Assembly: GCA_904066235.2 (NCBI GenBank)
Contig: CAJFCV020000001.1
Coordinates: 6,510,001 to 6,574,000 of the forward strand
DNA length: 64,000 bases
From: Bursaphelenchus xylophilus
Taxonomy: Eukaryota; Nematoda; Chromadorea; Rhabditida; Aphelenchoididae
Direction: 5' to 3'
The notes beneath the pieces are model-generated. The model did no database searches. It was not told where the DNA came from and saw only the letters and a program-made list of their open reading frames with translations. Positions 50,181 through 61,402 of this stretch are shown here, in pieces. Made by a program: the position numbers and the translations under genes. Within the stretch, counting starts at the first letter, position 1. Each line of letters opens with the position of its first letter.

Positions 50181-51392
50181 CTTGGCTGAAAGTAAAAACT
50201 AAAATAGAGATAAGCAGCAGGGGAATGGAGATCGGCAAAGATCTGGGGGTGGCCGGGTACGCGCAACGCCGCTCGAATGGCGCTTGGAGTGCCGCTGAGA
50301 AGTGGGGGGAATAGGAGAGCGAGCGCAGAGATATAACGCAGAACGGGGCCAGAACGCGGTCAGGGGTACCCTAATGGCTGTCTCCTCACTACACCTCCAC
50401 TCCAAAACAAGACCCCTCAAAGCAAATAAAACCCCAAGAATATGGGGGAAATTTTCACAGACAAGCCCGAAAGTCGTTAAATTCTCAGGACCAAAAATGA
50501 GCAAACACCTGGAGAGGGACGGTCAGCAGATAAATCATGACGAAATTTGAGGATAGGACCTCTCACCCCAGCCGTTTTTTGGGTCGAATCAATGCCGCGC
50601 ATTTGCATACCCCGTTAACTCTTTCCGCGCACGGAGACTAGATTAATCTCACGAAATCTCAGCTCTGTACTGTAGTCAGACGAAAAAAGAGCCCAAATAA
50701 AGTGTTTAAAGAGCTAAATAAAACCGATCGGGAATCGTGAGAAGGACTGAGATGGGCGGATAAGGGCCTCTGGCCAAAAGAGCTTATTATTAAGACTGTA
50801 TAGAGAACAGATGGAGTCTGTTCGTCGACGGACCCCACGGAAACGGCCGAAATGCTGACTCAGAGACATAAAAGACGACTCGCCCCCAGGCAGGCTGATT
50901 CCCATCCACGTTTTTTTGGTTCTCAGAATCAAAGCTTCATTTTCTTCAGACAGTCTGCTCATACAGTCGTTTTCTTTTCGTGTTTGGACTGGCTGACCGG
51001 CCACCGGATTCGGATCATCCACTTTAAATAAGACAAACAAAACTTTTTATACTCAATTAATATTACCACTGGCCGATGCGTAACCAAATAATTTTCCGTT
51101 TTGTCAGCACATCAGACCAAATGGAACAATAAAACGCATCCAATGTCATTACTCAGCAGCTCTGCAAATGTCACAGAATCAATAATAGAGAGTAAAATAT
51201 TTTTTGGACACTTTCTCGAGACTCTCGGGAAGGGGGAATACTAAAAAAGTAAAAACATCGTTTATGACCGAAAGGGAACATGTTATTTAAATATTTTTCT
51301 TGGGAATTATGCAAATTTCTTTTATTTTTCCAAGCCTTGTTTGTCTCAATTACTGCCTCGGCGCAAACGTGGAGCGGTCGATTTTCCGTTTA
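50181..51392. other. Divergent intergenic region innexin 2 / myosin VI
   Basis: A 1.2-kb gap. A TATA-like TATAAAAAG is read on the minus strand near 51042-51051. Downstream of it on the minus strand an ATG at 50962 opens an 82-codon ORF (MSRLSEENEALILRTKK...) that could be an upstream exon or 5' leader of the innexin gene, but no clean donor was found. On the plus side TTTTTCCAAG near 51330 may be the leader acceptor for myosin VI. Confidence 0.4.
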
Positions 51393-54300
51393 ATGGAACC
51401 GCTTTCAGAAGACGTTGTCTATGATGGATCCGATCCTCAGATTCAGCAAGAAGATGATCTGGGGCTGATCAGCATGCCTTCAGCAGAGAATGTTGATCTG
51501 GGAAGGGCGGTTTTCATCCCGGATGAGAGCGATGGCTATGTCAGAGGAAGGGTGGTCGATATTCTTTCAGATTCCTTGGTGGTAAAATGCAATCCTCCGA
51601 AAGATTGCACGGTCTCCGTCCCGTATTCACAGGTTCTTCCATGTGATGAGGAGTCGGGCAAGGACGTCGATGACAATTGTGAGTTCATTCGACTTCATCT
51701 AAACGACCACAATTACAGGCGCATTGATGTATCTGAACGAAGGAACTCTTTTGGAAAACTGCAAGACACGATACAGCCGGAAACAGATCTATGTAAGAGG
51801 ACCGTCCCGATCTTTACTATATTTGCAGACCTATGTTGCCAACATTCTCATCTCCATCAACCCATATGAGTGCCTACCGGATTTATACTCCACCAATGCT
51901 ATCGCCGCATATCGAGGAAAGTCATTGGGCACATTACCCCCTCATGTGTTTGCCATTGGTAAGACTAATGGTCGGCTTCAAAGATATTTGTAGCCGACAA
52001 AGCATATCGAGACATGAAGAGGCACAAGGAAAGTCAGTCAATCATCGTTTCTGGAGAATCTGGCGCAGGAAAAACGGAGACCCAGAAGTCCATCTTGAAG
52101 TATTTGTGTGAGAATTGGTGTTCCGAAGGGTCGAGATCGCTTGAAGAACATGTTTTGGAGAGTAGGGATCGTAAAAGTATGCGTGATTCCATGATTCTTT
52201 TAGCCAACCCAATCTTGGAAGCCTTCGGGAATGCAAAAACCCTCAGGAATAACAATTCTAGTCGCTTTGGAAAGTTTATCGAAATCCATTTCCAAGAAAA
52301 TGTAAAATTATTTATCCTTTTGCAATTTTCTTGAAGGGTACCGTAGCTGGTGGTCATGTATCACACTATTTGTTGGAGAAGTCAAGAGTTTGTATCCAGC
52401 AATCTGGGGAGCGCAACTATCACATCTTTTATCAAATGTTTGCGGGAACCGATGATAAATTCAAAGAAAGCTTAGGCCTTTCGAATCCCGAATCCTTCGA
52501 AGTAAGAATTCTGAGGCGAAGAATGCCTAATGAAAGCTTTATTTTAGTTCCTAAGACACGGATGTACCAAATTCTTCACAGATATGGCGAACCCACACTC
52601 TGAAAACAATGACGTAACTGGAAGACTAAAATTTGAATTGTCGGTTTATTTTTTTCAGAATGTTATCTTGGATGAGGTTGTCAATGACTCTACGGACTTT
52701 CAACGTTTGGTAAAGTCATTGAAGAACATTGGATTTGGTGAGAAAGCCCTCGAGGATTTGTTCAAGCTCTTGGCTGGGATCCTTCATTTGGGAAATGTGA
52801 AGTTTGAGGATTCGGATGACGTCAGAGGAGGATGTAAGATTACATCAGACTCCGATTCATCCGTCGAATGGTCCGCCAAACTTTTGGGAATTGGAAGGAA
52901 TGAACTGGTTGCTGGCTTAACATCCAGAATTATGCAACCGACCAGAGGTGGAGTCAAGGGAACCGTCATCCAAGTAAGGCTCAAACAAAAGGAGGCTGAA
53001 GCCACACGGGATACGCTGGCCAAGACGATCTACGGGAAACTATTCGATGAGGTTGTGGCCAAAATAAATGCCTGCTTCCCTTTCGAGAGCTCCAAACATT
53101 ATATAGGCGTGCTGGACATCGCTGGTTTCGGTAATTAATATACAACGGATCTCTAGTTTAGCTATGCCATTTTAGAGTTCTTCAAGACGAATTCCTTTGA
53201 GCAGTTCTGCATCAACTACTGTAACGAGAAACTTCAAGAATTCTTTAATGACAGGATTCTGAAACAAGAGCAGGAGTTGTATAAAGCAGAGAGTCTAGAT
53301 GTCCCCCAGATTGAGTACAACGACAATCAAGATTGCATTCAATTATTCGAAAAGAAGGGTGGACTTCTGGATCTGCTGGATGAAGAAGCCCGCCTTCCAA
53401 AGCCTTCTTTCCAACATTTCACAACCGCGGTCCACCAATCGCACGCTGGTCATTTTCGTCTCTCCGTAAGTGATTAAAGATTCTTTTGCATGCTCATTCC
53501 CAGACAAACCGCAGCTCCAAGGTCAAGGAGTATCGGTCTATGAGAGAGGATGAATGCTTCATTATCAGACACTTTGCTGGCTCTGTTTGTTATCAGACTT
53601 CTCAGTTCCTGGAGAAGAACAACAACACTCTGCACGCTTCTTTAGAAGGAATGGTGTCTTGTTCCAACAATGTCATCTTGATCAAGTTGTTCGATGCCGT
53701 GGAATTTCATCAGCCTCGCAACAAGTTGATTTCGTCATCGGCAAGTGCCCTGTTCCGCCAACAACTTGGTAAATTGTTGGAAAAGTTGAGGCAAACTGTA
53801 AGTTGAACTTTCTCTTCACTAATCAAAACTGCAGGGTACTCATTTCGTCCGATGTATCAAACCGAATGGAGAAATGATGCCAGGAAAGTTCGAAGGAAGC
53901 CAGATTTTGGGACAACTTAGGTATTCAGGAATGGAGAGCGTATTGAGACTCATGCAGAAAGGATTTCCGTCAAGGTAAGTGGCTAAACCAATAACATAAA
54001 CGATTAGAACAATGTTTTCCGAGCTGTACGACATGTACTCTTCCCTCCTGCCGGAAAAGTTGGCTCGCCTTGATCACCGCTTGTTCTGCAAATGCCTCTT
54101 TCATGTCCTCGGACTGAACGAGTCGGATTTTAAGTTTGGGATGACCAAAGTTTTCTTCAAACCTGGTAAATTTGCAGAATTTGATCAGGTATGAAGACAA
54201 GGTAAAATATATTAGCTTTAGCTGTTGCGTCACGATCCTCAAGCAATGCAGGAGATGATTGGAAAAGTGCAGTCTTGGTTGTTCAGACTCAGATGGCGCA

Positions 54301-55934
54301 AAGTTCAATATGGTGTCCTCTCTTGCGTAAAACGTAAGTAACTCGCCCCTAACATCAACTGTCAGTGCAAAAGAAGATCATCTATCGTGCGGAAAATGCC
54401 CTTCTGATCCAGCGCTGCGTTAGAGGATTCTTGATAAGAAGAAAGGTCTGTCCTAGGATGAGACTTGGCTCAACGCTGGTCAACAACATGAAGGATCTCG
54501 ACGACATGATCAACACTTTGATCGCAGAAGACCACTCCAACGCCGATCTAATTCAGGAGGCGACAGATCACAAAACGAGTGTGAAAAACGGGTTGAAAGC
54601 TCTTATGGTAAGCACTGAATCGAAGGGAGACTGAATATGAACTGACTGAATATGAAGGACCGAATATGAAGGACTGAATATGAACTGACTGAATATGAAC
54701 TGGGGTGCTGACTGAATATGAAGGACCGAATATGAACTGACTGAATATGAAAACCGGGTTTCTGTTACTGTTACTACCTAGGTTCCGATTAAGGACTCTT
54801 TTTAAAATTTTTTCGACTTATGACACCTTTAGACGTTAATGGTGTTGTTTTGGTGCCTAGTACTGCTTAAAAAAAACTTTTTAACACTTGGTGCTAAATA
54901 GTACTACCTGGTACTATTTAGTACGAGGTGAAAATTTGGCTGGTAATGGTGTTGGTTTGGTGCTTAGTACAGCCCAAAAACACATTTTTAGCACTTGGTA
55001 CTATATAGTCCCAATTGGTACTATTTAGTACGAGGTGAAAATTTGGGCGTAAGGCGGTAATGGTGTTGGTTTGGTGCTTAGTACAGCCCAAAAACACATT
55101 TATAGCACTTGGTACTATATAGTCCTTGAAATAGACCAAATTTGCCAAATTTCATATTCAGTCAGCTCCACAGTTCATATTCAATCAGTTCATATTCAGT
55201 CAGTTCATATTCAGTCCTTTTCATATTCAGTCCTTCATATTTAGTCCTTCATATTCAGTCAGGCACCCCACTGAATATGTTAATCACACAAATTTAAAGG
55301 AGAATGTCCAAGTATTTGTCAATGACGGCGACCGATCACTAGTAGCTGGCATGGACAAGAGAACGTCTGACCTTATAACCGGAATCAAAACGAAATTGAT
55401 CGAGAAAGAAGAAGCAAGGAAAGAGATGATTGAACTCGAAGAGAAGAGAAATAAAATATTGGAGAAGGCAAGACTTGAAGAAGAAAGAGAGCAGAAGAGA
55501 ATCCAAGCCCTCAAACGGATTCAACAACAATTGAAAGCTGAAGCCTTACTGAGAAAAGAACGAGAAGAACAGGAGAAGTTCGAGCAATTAAAACGGTGAG
55601 TCCTATTATCATTCTAGCTTCTGTTGGGTCTTATTACCGTTAACCATTAATCGGATTCAGAGAAGAGAAGGAAAGACAGGATCAATTAGATTCGGAATTG
55701 GCCAAACGATTAGCACAAGAGAAGAGTGTCCAATTGAATGAAGACCCTCGGCCGAGCACATCAAGCAGACACGAAGACCCGAACGACCTCACCCAGTGGA
55801 CCTATGCTACATTGCGGGACACGATCAACACTACTACGGACATCGAGCTCATCTCTGCATGCCGCAACGAGTTCCACAGAAGACTTCGGGTCTACCAAAA
55901 TTGGAAGAAAGCCAATGCCCGCAGAAACCCCTGA
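51393..55934 (+). CDS. Myosin VI heavy chain with shortened tail
   Basis: Myosin VI is the minus-end-directed actin motor (worm SPE-15/HUM-3 and HUM-8). The ATG at 51393 gives [16 protein letters not shown]. The motor has [21 protein letters not shown]-loop GESGAGKTE, switch [26 protein letters not shown], switch [25 protein letters not shown] and actin-site [11 protein letters not shown]. The myosin VI converter insert follows [14 protein letters not shown] ([20 protein letters not shown]), then an IQ-like [19 protein letters not shown], a coiled/charged helix and the RRL-motif region [17 protein letters not shown]...[13 protein letters not shown]. Translation then stops (ANARRNP), with AATAAA about 25 bp later. 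The family's cargo-binding domain (WWY region) is absent. About 1,100 residues. A 692-bp intron (54608-55299) holds a repeat. Confidence 0.9.
54640..55280. repeat. Inverted/tandem CTGAATATGAA repeat element in a myosin VI intron
   Basis: The left side repeats (GG)ACTGAATATGAA-type units (54650-54760), and the right side repeats the complement TTCATATTCAGTC (55140-55270), forming a long TIR-like structure. The core shares GGTGTTGTTTTGGTGCC and TAAATAGTACTACCTGGTAC with the dystrophin intron element, and the core itself is partly duplicated (54900-55110). Confidence 0.75.
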
Positions 55935-56172
55935 TCTCACAACTCAAGTTAGACTTGAATAAATCACAAGTATACTGCAAAGATAACCCGTAACTTCAAA
56001 AAATAGCCCCACATTTCGCTATCAAACTTTATCAAACAAAAACACAATCTGCAACAAAAGTTAACAATATAATAAGTAAGGGACATGATAAAGTTATAAA
56101 GCTATAAATGCTAAAATAGATCGTACCAAATATTAACTTAAATGATATGAAACTAACTACGAATAAGACTAA

Positions 56173-57342
56173 TTAAATAAGAAAATGTGAGTCATCGATG
56201 AGGACTGGCGATGGCGGAAAGTAGCCGGGCATGTAAGCCCTCAAAATAGAGTTACAACCAGACGTATCAGGAAAACATGAGTTGTCAGTTTCATTGAGTA
56301 CGAAGGAAGAATCGGTGGGGGGCGATGAGGAGATCCAACTCTTTTCTGAAGCCGCCGGAGAACGACCCTTTGGTGGAGCCTGCAATCTGAATGGAGTCGG
56401 ACTTTTCAGGTAAGGACTGGCTTGAGGCGAATCCAAGACGGACGGATCCAGATCATTCAGAGCGTCTTGAGTTTCGGTATTCGAATTGCGAGTTCTAGGG
56501 GAACGCAAGGGCTTGTAAGTCCCGTTGATCAACGAGAGTTCCATCAACTGCTTCCTCTTCAGTTCGTCCGATCCCTCTTGCTAAAATCACAGAATAAGAC
56601 ATTTATGCGATCCGGAACGTGCTTACCATGGGTATCAACAATTTGCTAACATGTTTCACTGCCAGATCAACCCGCTTCCTAGCTCTATTTGGGGCATCTT
56701 CACATTGAATGAGTACGTGAAGATTGTCTTCTTGTTCCGACTTTCCCCTCCTGGCTGTTTCGCGGTTTCGGTCTCGCACTGATCCCTTCCCACGAATCAT
56801 GATCTTGCATCCGGTCTCCTGTTCCAGCTGTTTTGCGGTCATCCCGCGAGGTCCAAGTATTCTCCCCACAAAATTAAACTGAAATTATGTAATTACAGCT
56901 GGAACATTCGGACTTACATCGGGATATTCATCGACAGGAATGTAAACCTTCTCCCTCACAATGATGGGATCTCCAATTGGATCAGGCAAATTTAATCCCC
57001 CCTTTGCGAAATTGAACTGGAATAGCGAAGATCTTACCTGGGAAATCTCTGAAAGACAAAAAACAATGAATGTCAGACAGCCAACGCAAACCAAATTGCT
57101 AGGTACCTTGATCTACTAGACGATCGACGTGTCTGAAGAGTTTGGGAAACATCTGAAGATTCTTCTTATCCTCGATCAGCTCGACTAGATACTCCATTCC
57201 TCCCTTCGGTTGCACTAAAACGAAAAGATACGCAAAAACAAACGCTACCGATGAATTATTAAAAAATCTTACGATTGGACTCCACAACCTCTTCGGAAAC
57301 TGATGACAACATTGAAGAAAAAGAGACCATATCAGCGCACAT
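56173..57342 (-). CDS. STAR-family KH RNA-binding protein (QKI/ASD-2/GLD-1 type)
   Basis: Post-transcriptional regulator that binds STAR elements in mRNA. The ATG at 57342 gives [23 protein letters not shown]1 dimerisation domain: [20 protein letters not shown] and [20 protein letters not shown]. Then [20 protein letters not shown] and the maxi-KH with [20 protein letters not shown] (GPRG loop), [27 protein letters not shown] and QUA2 ([29 protein letters not shown]). The C-terminus is Ser/Pro-rich and ends DDSHFLI. Domain order and length (~340 residues) match QKI and worm ASD-2/GLD-1; I cannot say which paralog. It starts 216 bp after the perilipin stop on the same strand, with TTTGTTTCTAG just upstream of the ATG, compatible with an operon. 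Confidence 0.9.
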
Positions 57343-57558
57343 GTTAATGGAGGATGACTAGAAACAAAACGAACGACACCTGAATAGAAATGCCAACAGC
57401 AACTGTCGCCAATTTCACCTTCAAAAAATACTAAAATTTTCCAGTTGAGACCAAATTGCCCACACATGAAACGTCAAAACTTTTGTTTACTCGGTATAAC
57501 AAATCAAAAATAAGAATAAGGTAATACTGTGAAGATTGAAAAAATACAAACAAACAGC

Positions 57559-59104
57559 TCAATCACTGAGTTCTTCGTTGAGGTCAATCTTATCATCTTG
57601 ATTTCTTGGAGACAAACGAACAATTTGAAGAAGATCGCTCAGCTTTTGTTTGGCTTCCACAATCACCTGAAAAGATACAATGGAATCATGTGGAACACGC
57701 TTACCTCATCTCTGATGGCATGAATACTGTCAGCGTCCTCGAAAGTCCGGTCAAGGTTCTCAATGTATGAAATTGCAGATTGGAGACGGTCGGAAGCGGC
57801 AGATGGAAGAGTCTGAAATAACAAACAATTGCAGAGTGCTTATGTTCGTACCTTGGAGCTCTTCTGGACAATATCATTCAGCGAAGCATTTAATCTCTTG
57901 GCGCAATTTTGAATCGATTTCAGAAGAGCTTCAGATGGATGGACTTTGAACTCATTAGCTTCTTTTTCGATTCTTGCGTAGAGATCGGACAGCGAGGTAC
58001 TCAACATCTGGGATTTTACATTCCCGCCTTGTTTCTTCAACGTATCCACCTAGACAAGGTTTCATTATTGCTTTTTATTAGTACTTTTGCTTACTAATGT
58101 CAGCTTAGCTCTAAGGTTTTCCAACAGAACGGCAATCTGTTGTTGAGCTGGCTGAACTGTTCTCGAAACGATTGCTTGACTAACTCGGGAAGTCAAGTGA
58201 CGGATTCTCTGAGGGATAGAGCTCTCTGGATTTTCTGTTTCTTCCACTGGGAGATGAAGGAAGTTGTCCAAGAAAGCATTCATAACATCCAAAAGAGAGT
58301 TGGTGTATTCAGCCGCTTTGTTCACCGGAACCTACAATAAAACTTTAGCATTAAGGGGTGCGCTTACTCCAGCAATAGACTTGCAATTTTCGACAGTCGA
58401 GAATATCTTAGCCTCAACTTGTTTCTCATACGCCTTAGTCTTCGTTACAATACCAACGCCGACATCCTTAGTCAAAATAACTCCATCCAAAAGAAGATTT
58501 GTCATCGAAGCACTGATAATCAAACCCACTTGAGCACTAACGACAGCCACTCCTAGCCCCAGAGCTGTTCCTGCTTGCGCAAGATCTTTGGCGCTGTGAA
58601 TCAAATTCTGGCTTTTGTCGTAACCTGGAAAAGACGATAATCCCAATAGCATGCATAAATACATTGTCTTATCAGTCTGTTGAGAAAGCAGTGAGCGCAA
58701 TGCCGATGCGCCAATCGCGTCGCTGAAGTGAAAAGCAATATGATTTCGCCGCCACACAATTCATTTTCTCGGCACGATGCGATTTTCGATGAGACGCTCA
58801 CTATTTTTCCGACATACTGATACTGTGGAAACTACTCACCAGTCACTGATGCCTTCGCAAGTCGTTCTGTAGTGGGATAACAATATCTTTCATACAAAGG
58901 AGCAAGGAAACTGTCACTGACATCGTAAAGACGAGTCTCGACGCCATTCAACGACTTCTGAACGATCTCATTACTGTTCTTGGTGTAGTCGTAGATATTG
59001 CGGAGTCTCACTCCCACGATAGAGTCGCTTAGTTGGCCATAAACTGATCGGAAATACGCGTAGTGGGCATCAACACCATCCACATTATCAATTTCGGTAC
59101 TCAT
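57559..59104 (-). CDS. Perilipin-like lipid-droplet protein
   Basis: The ATG at 59104 gives MSTEIDNVDGVDAHYAYFRS, eight bases after TTTTTCAG, a likely trans-splice acceptor. The N-terminal helix region has LYDVSDSFLAPLYERYCYPT and TTERLAKA. The middle has a hydrophobic amphipathic stretch, ALGLGVAVVSAQVGLIISAS. The best family mark is VNKAAEYTNSLLDVMNAFLD followed by NFLHLPVEE, matching the perilipin pattern V..A....L...VE.YLPL..EE. The C-terminal part (SQAIVSRTVQPAQQQIAVLL, TLKKQGGNVKSQML, DRLQSAISYIENLD) is helical, fitting the perilipin four-helix bundle. It ends DKIDLNEELSD. Length is about 400 residues, near the size of animal perilipins and worm PLIN-1. A helical apolipoprotein-like protein is the alternative. 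Confidence 0.68.
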
Positions 59105-59283
59105 TTCAGTCTCTGAAAAACAGAAAATAAGTGAAAACACCGAAGACTGAACATTTCATTCAACAAATTTTAGGCGCGAACTTTGTCCTCCTCCTCTCGA
59201 ACATGTTGCAAACAAGAAAACATTCCTTTTTTGATTAGAAGTGATAGTAAAAAGAAGAACCGAGAGAGTGGAAGGCGCAAAAA

Positions 59284-59523
59284 ATGAACGCATCAGAGTT
59301 CGATGACCCCTGTTCTGCTTTTTCGATCAGCGGATATTCACATGAAGAAAGAAATCCGGCGCTCACAAGAGGAGCAAGAGGAGAAACCATTGTCCCCAAA
59401 AAAAAGAAGACGATTCCAGAAAATGTGTCATTGCAGACTTTGAACTCGCGAATGAAATCGTTTCGCAACTTCGAGAAAGCGACTTATCGTTCGAATCACG
59501 TAACTTGGCGCTTCGAGAAATAA
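59284..59523 (+). CDS. Small hypothetical ORF with overlapping -1 frame
   Basis: An 80-codon ORF (counting the stop) starts MNASEFDDPCSAFSISGYSH, divergent from perilipin (179 bp between ATGs). It has no recognised domain. In codons 39-41 a run of eight A (59398-59405) followed by G forms A AAA AAG in the zero frame. From that point the -1 frame is open to a stop at 59559 and encodes a more protein-like, heptad-rich segment (FELANEIVSQLRESDL). Whether either frame is translated is unknown. The A8 run could be a sequencing indel, in which case the true protein is the fused form ending at 59561. Confidence 0.35.
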   Translation: MNASEFDDPCSAFSISGYSHEERNPALTRGARGETIVPKKKKTIPENVSLQTLNSRMKSFRNFEKATYRSNHVTWRFEK

Positions 59524-59815
59524 AATTAAACAGTCGGTTCGTGAATCAAAACGCGTTGTAGCTTTCATTTTCGGCAAGCAGGATTCACCAAAGTCGGTAT
59601 AAATACTTTTTCGACCATCCTGAAATTTTTTTCGACTACATCAAAACTGCAGGATTACTGTAACATGCCGAAACGAATAGCGTTGTTATAAAGAATTCAG
59701 TTCTCGAAAAAATTCCATACTTTTCCCATTTTTTATATTAGAAATCAGCGTACTGTTTGCACCAAACGAAGTACTTCAAATGACTACATGAGCAAGTTTT
59801 GCATATTTTTTGCCT

Positions 59816-60851
59816 CACAAGGGATCGGCAAATAGTTGCAACCTGCTTTCTTAACGAAACATGTATCATTTGAAAGAGCATTAAAAATAGTGCACAGCGC
59901 AAAAAAAATTAGCTGCCTAAATTACCTTAGGGCATAGATACGACCGCTTTTTGAAAGGGGTTATATGCGGCCAAAACGCCGGTTCCTTATATTACAGTAA
60001 TCCTGGCGGTTTGAAATCGTCTTTATTAATTTCCTGGTATCCAAAAACGTCTGTCACGGTCGTTTTATGGCTTTACCAATCCTCGGTTATATGTTATTAG
60101 ACATTACTGCTAGTTACAGTAAATTGTAAATAAAACTAGGTTAAAGGGAAAATTGGAGCAAAAAGTTTTGGAAATACATTTATATGATCGTCGTGGTCAT
60201 TCACAAACGAAAATTTCAAAATCAAAAATTTCTTATGTCCTAGCCTTACCAATGGTTGGTCCAGTGTGTCAGCAATAGTGTCTTTGGCCGATTTTACAAT
60301 TTTTTCTTCGTATTTTTTCGAAAAAATGTATATTTATAGGCCCTTGCAAATTGAATTATCCTCCAGTAATCATAATCGGTCAGGTTACTGGCACAACACC
60401 CTTGTAATTATACGATAGTGACCTACCCACTCTCATCACCATCAAATTTGTGGTCGTTTCAAAAAAATTCAAGAACTCAGAAAAATTGCGTAACCATGGA
60501 TTTTGTCTGCGGAGGAACAAAAATTATTAAAAAATGTCAACACACGATGGTTTTGTGGCATATAAGAGACGAAACGCAAAATATTTCCAGAGACCGGATT
60601 CGAAACCAGGACTCGCTGCGCCGGAAGTGGGCTCACTACCACTCGGCCAACTGGACACAACTCTTTCGCCATTCCGAGAGCTTATAAAGCGAGGCGGAAA
60701 TTAGGCTAAAATCTGTATTTTGGCCATAACTTTGTCCAAAGTGAATTTAGGCAGCTAATTCTTTTTGCGCTGTGAACTATTTTTAATGGTCTTTCAAATG
60801 ATATAGGTTTCGTTAAGAAAGCAGGTTACAACTATTTGCCGATCCCTTGTC
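59816..60851. repeat. TIR element with tRNA-like core (element D)
   Basis: Inverted arms of about 110 bp: 59816-59924 and 60743-60851, sharing GGGATCGGCAAATAGTTG and AACCTGCTTTCTTAACGAAA. The 1-kb element has no transposase. Near its right arm it holds a minus-strand tRNA-like segment. A similar CATTTGAAAGAGC motif recurs near 48848. Confidence 0.78.
60585..60668 (-). pseudogene. tRNA-like sequence in element D
   Basis: On the minus strand TTGGCCGAGTGGTAG (A-box region, 60649-60639) and GGTTTCGAATCC (B-box with one extra T, 60608-60597) lie in tRNA order. A possible acceptor stem pairs TCCAG near 60656-60652 with CTGGA near 60591-60587. It is related to the segments in elements A and B. Probably not a working tRNA. 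Confidence 0.5.
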
Positions 60852-61285
60852 AGGGAATAAAATTTTTGCATCTCAGTATTTCCGGGATAATTTTCTTGAG
60901 GTCTATAAAAAAATAAATTATTCAGCCGTATACATAACAGAACAATGATGCCTTTTTTAAAAACAAGAAATGAAGGTAACCGTTGTCTTTTCTCGAAATA
61001 AATATGTATCCAAGAAAGGAGAAATCACCCGATGATGTTTTTGTTTGATGCGAAAACAAAAACAAGTACAAAAGTTGTGGAGATTAAATCCGAAGCACAA
61101 TAGAATTGAATTTTTTACGAGAAAGGCTTCGATTATGGCCCATCGGCTGTTATCACCCATAAAACACTTTAGCTAGCCATTTTATACAACGTGAAGGAGG
61201 AGCATTTATAAAAATCGACTATCTCGTAATCCGTTCATGTTTTGAATAGTTGTTTTACAGGGATGACTATTAAATGTCGGCGCTA

Positions 61286-61402
61286 CGACATTTCGGGTCA
61301 GGGACAACTCGGGTCGCGACAACTCGGGTCAACGACATCTCGGGTCAACGACACTTCGGGTCAACGACACCTCGGGTCAACGACATTTCGGGTCAACGAT
61401 GC
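61286..61402. repeat. 16-bp minisatellite
   Basis: About seven imperfect copies of a GGGTCAACGACATCTC unit, with variation mainly at the last five bases (ACATTTC, ACACTTC, ACACCTC). The first copies are more diverged. Confidence 0.85.

Noticed and set aside
50302..50550. 82-codon plus-strand ORF in the innexin 2 upstream region
   Set aside because: No domain; it overlaps GC-rich promoter sequence and lacks splice or leader signals.
21327..60668. Functional tRNA genes
   Set aside because: The A- and B-boxes are good, but acceptor and T-stems do not pair fully and one B-box has an extra base; called tRNA-like only.
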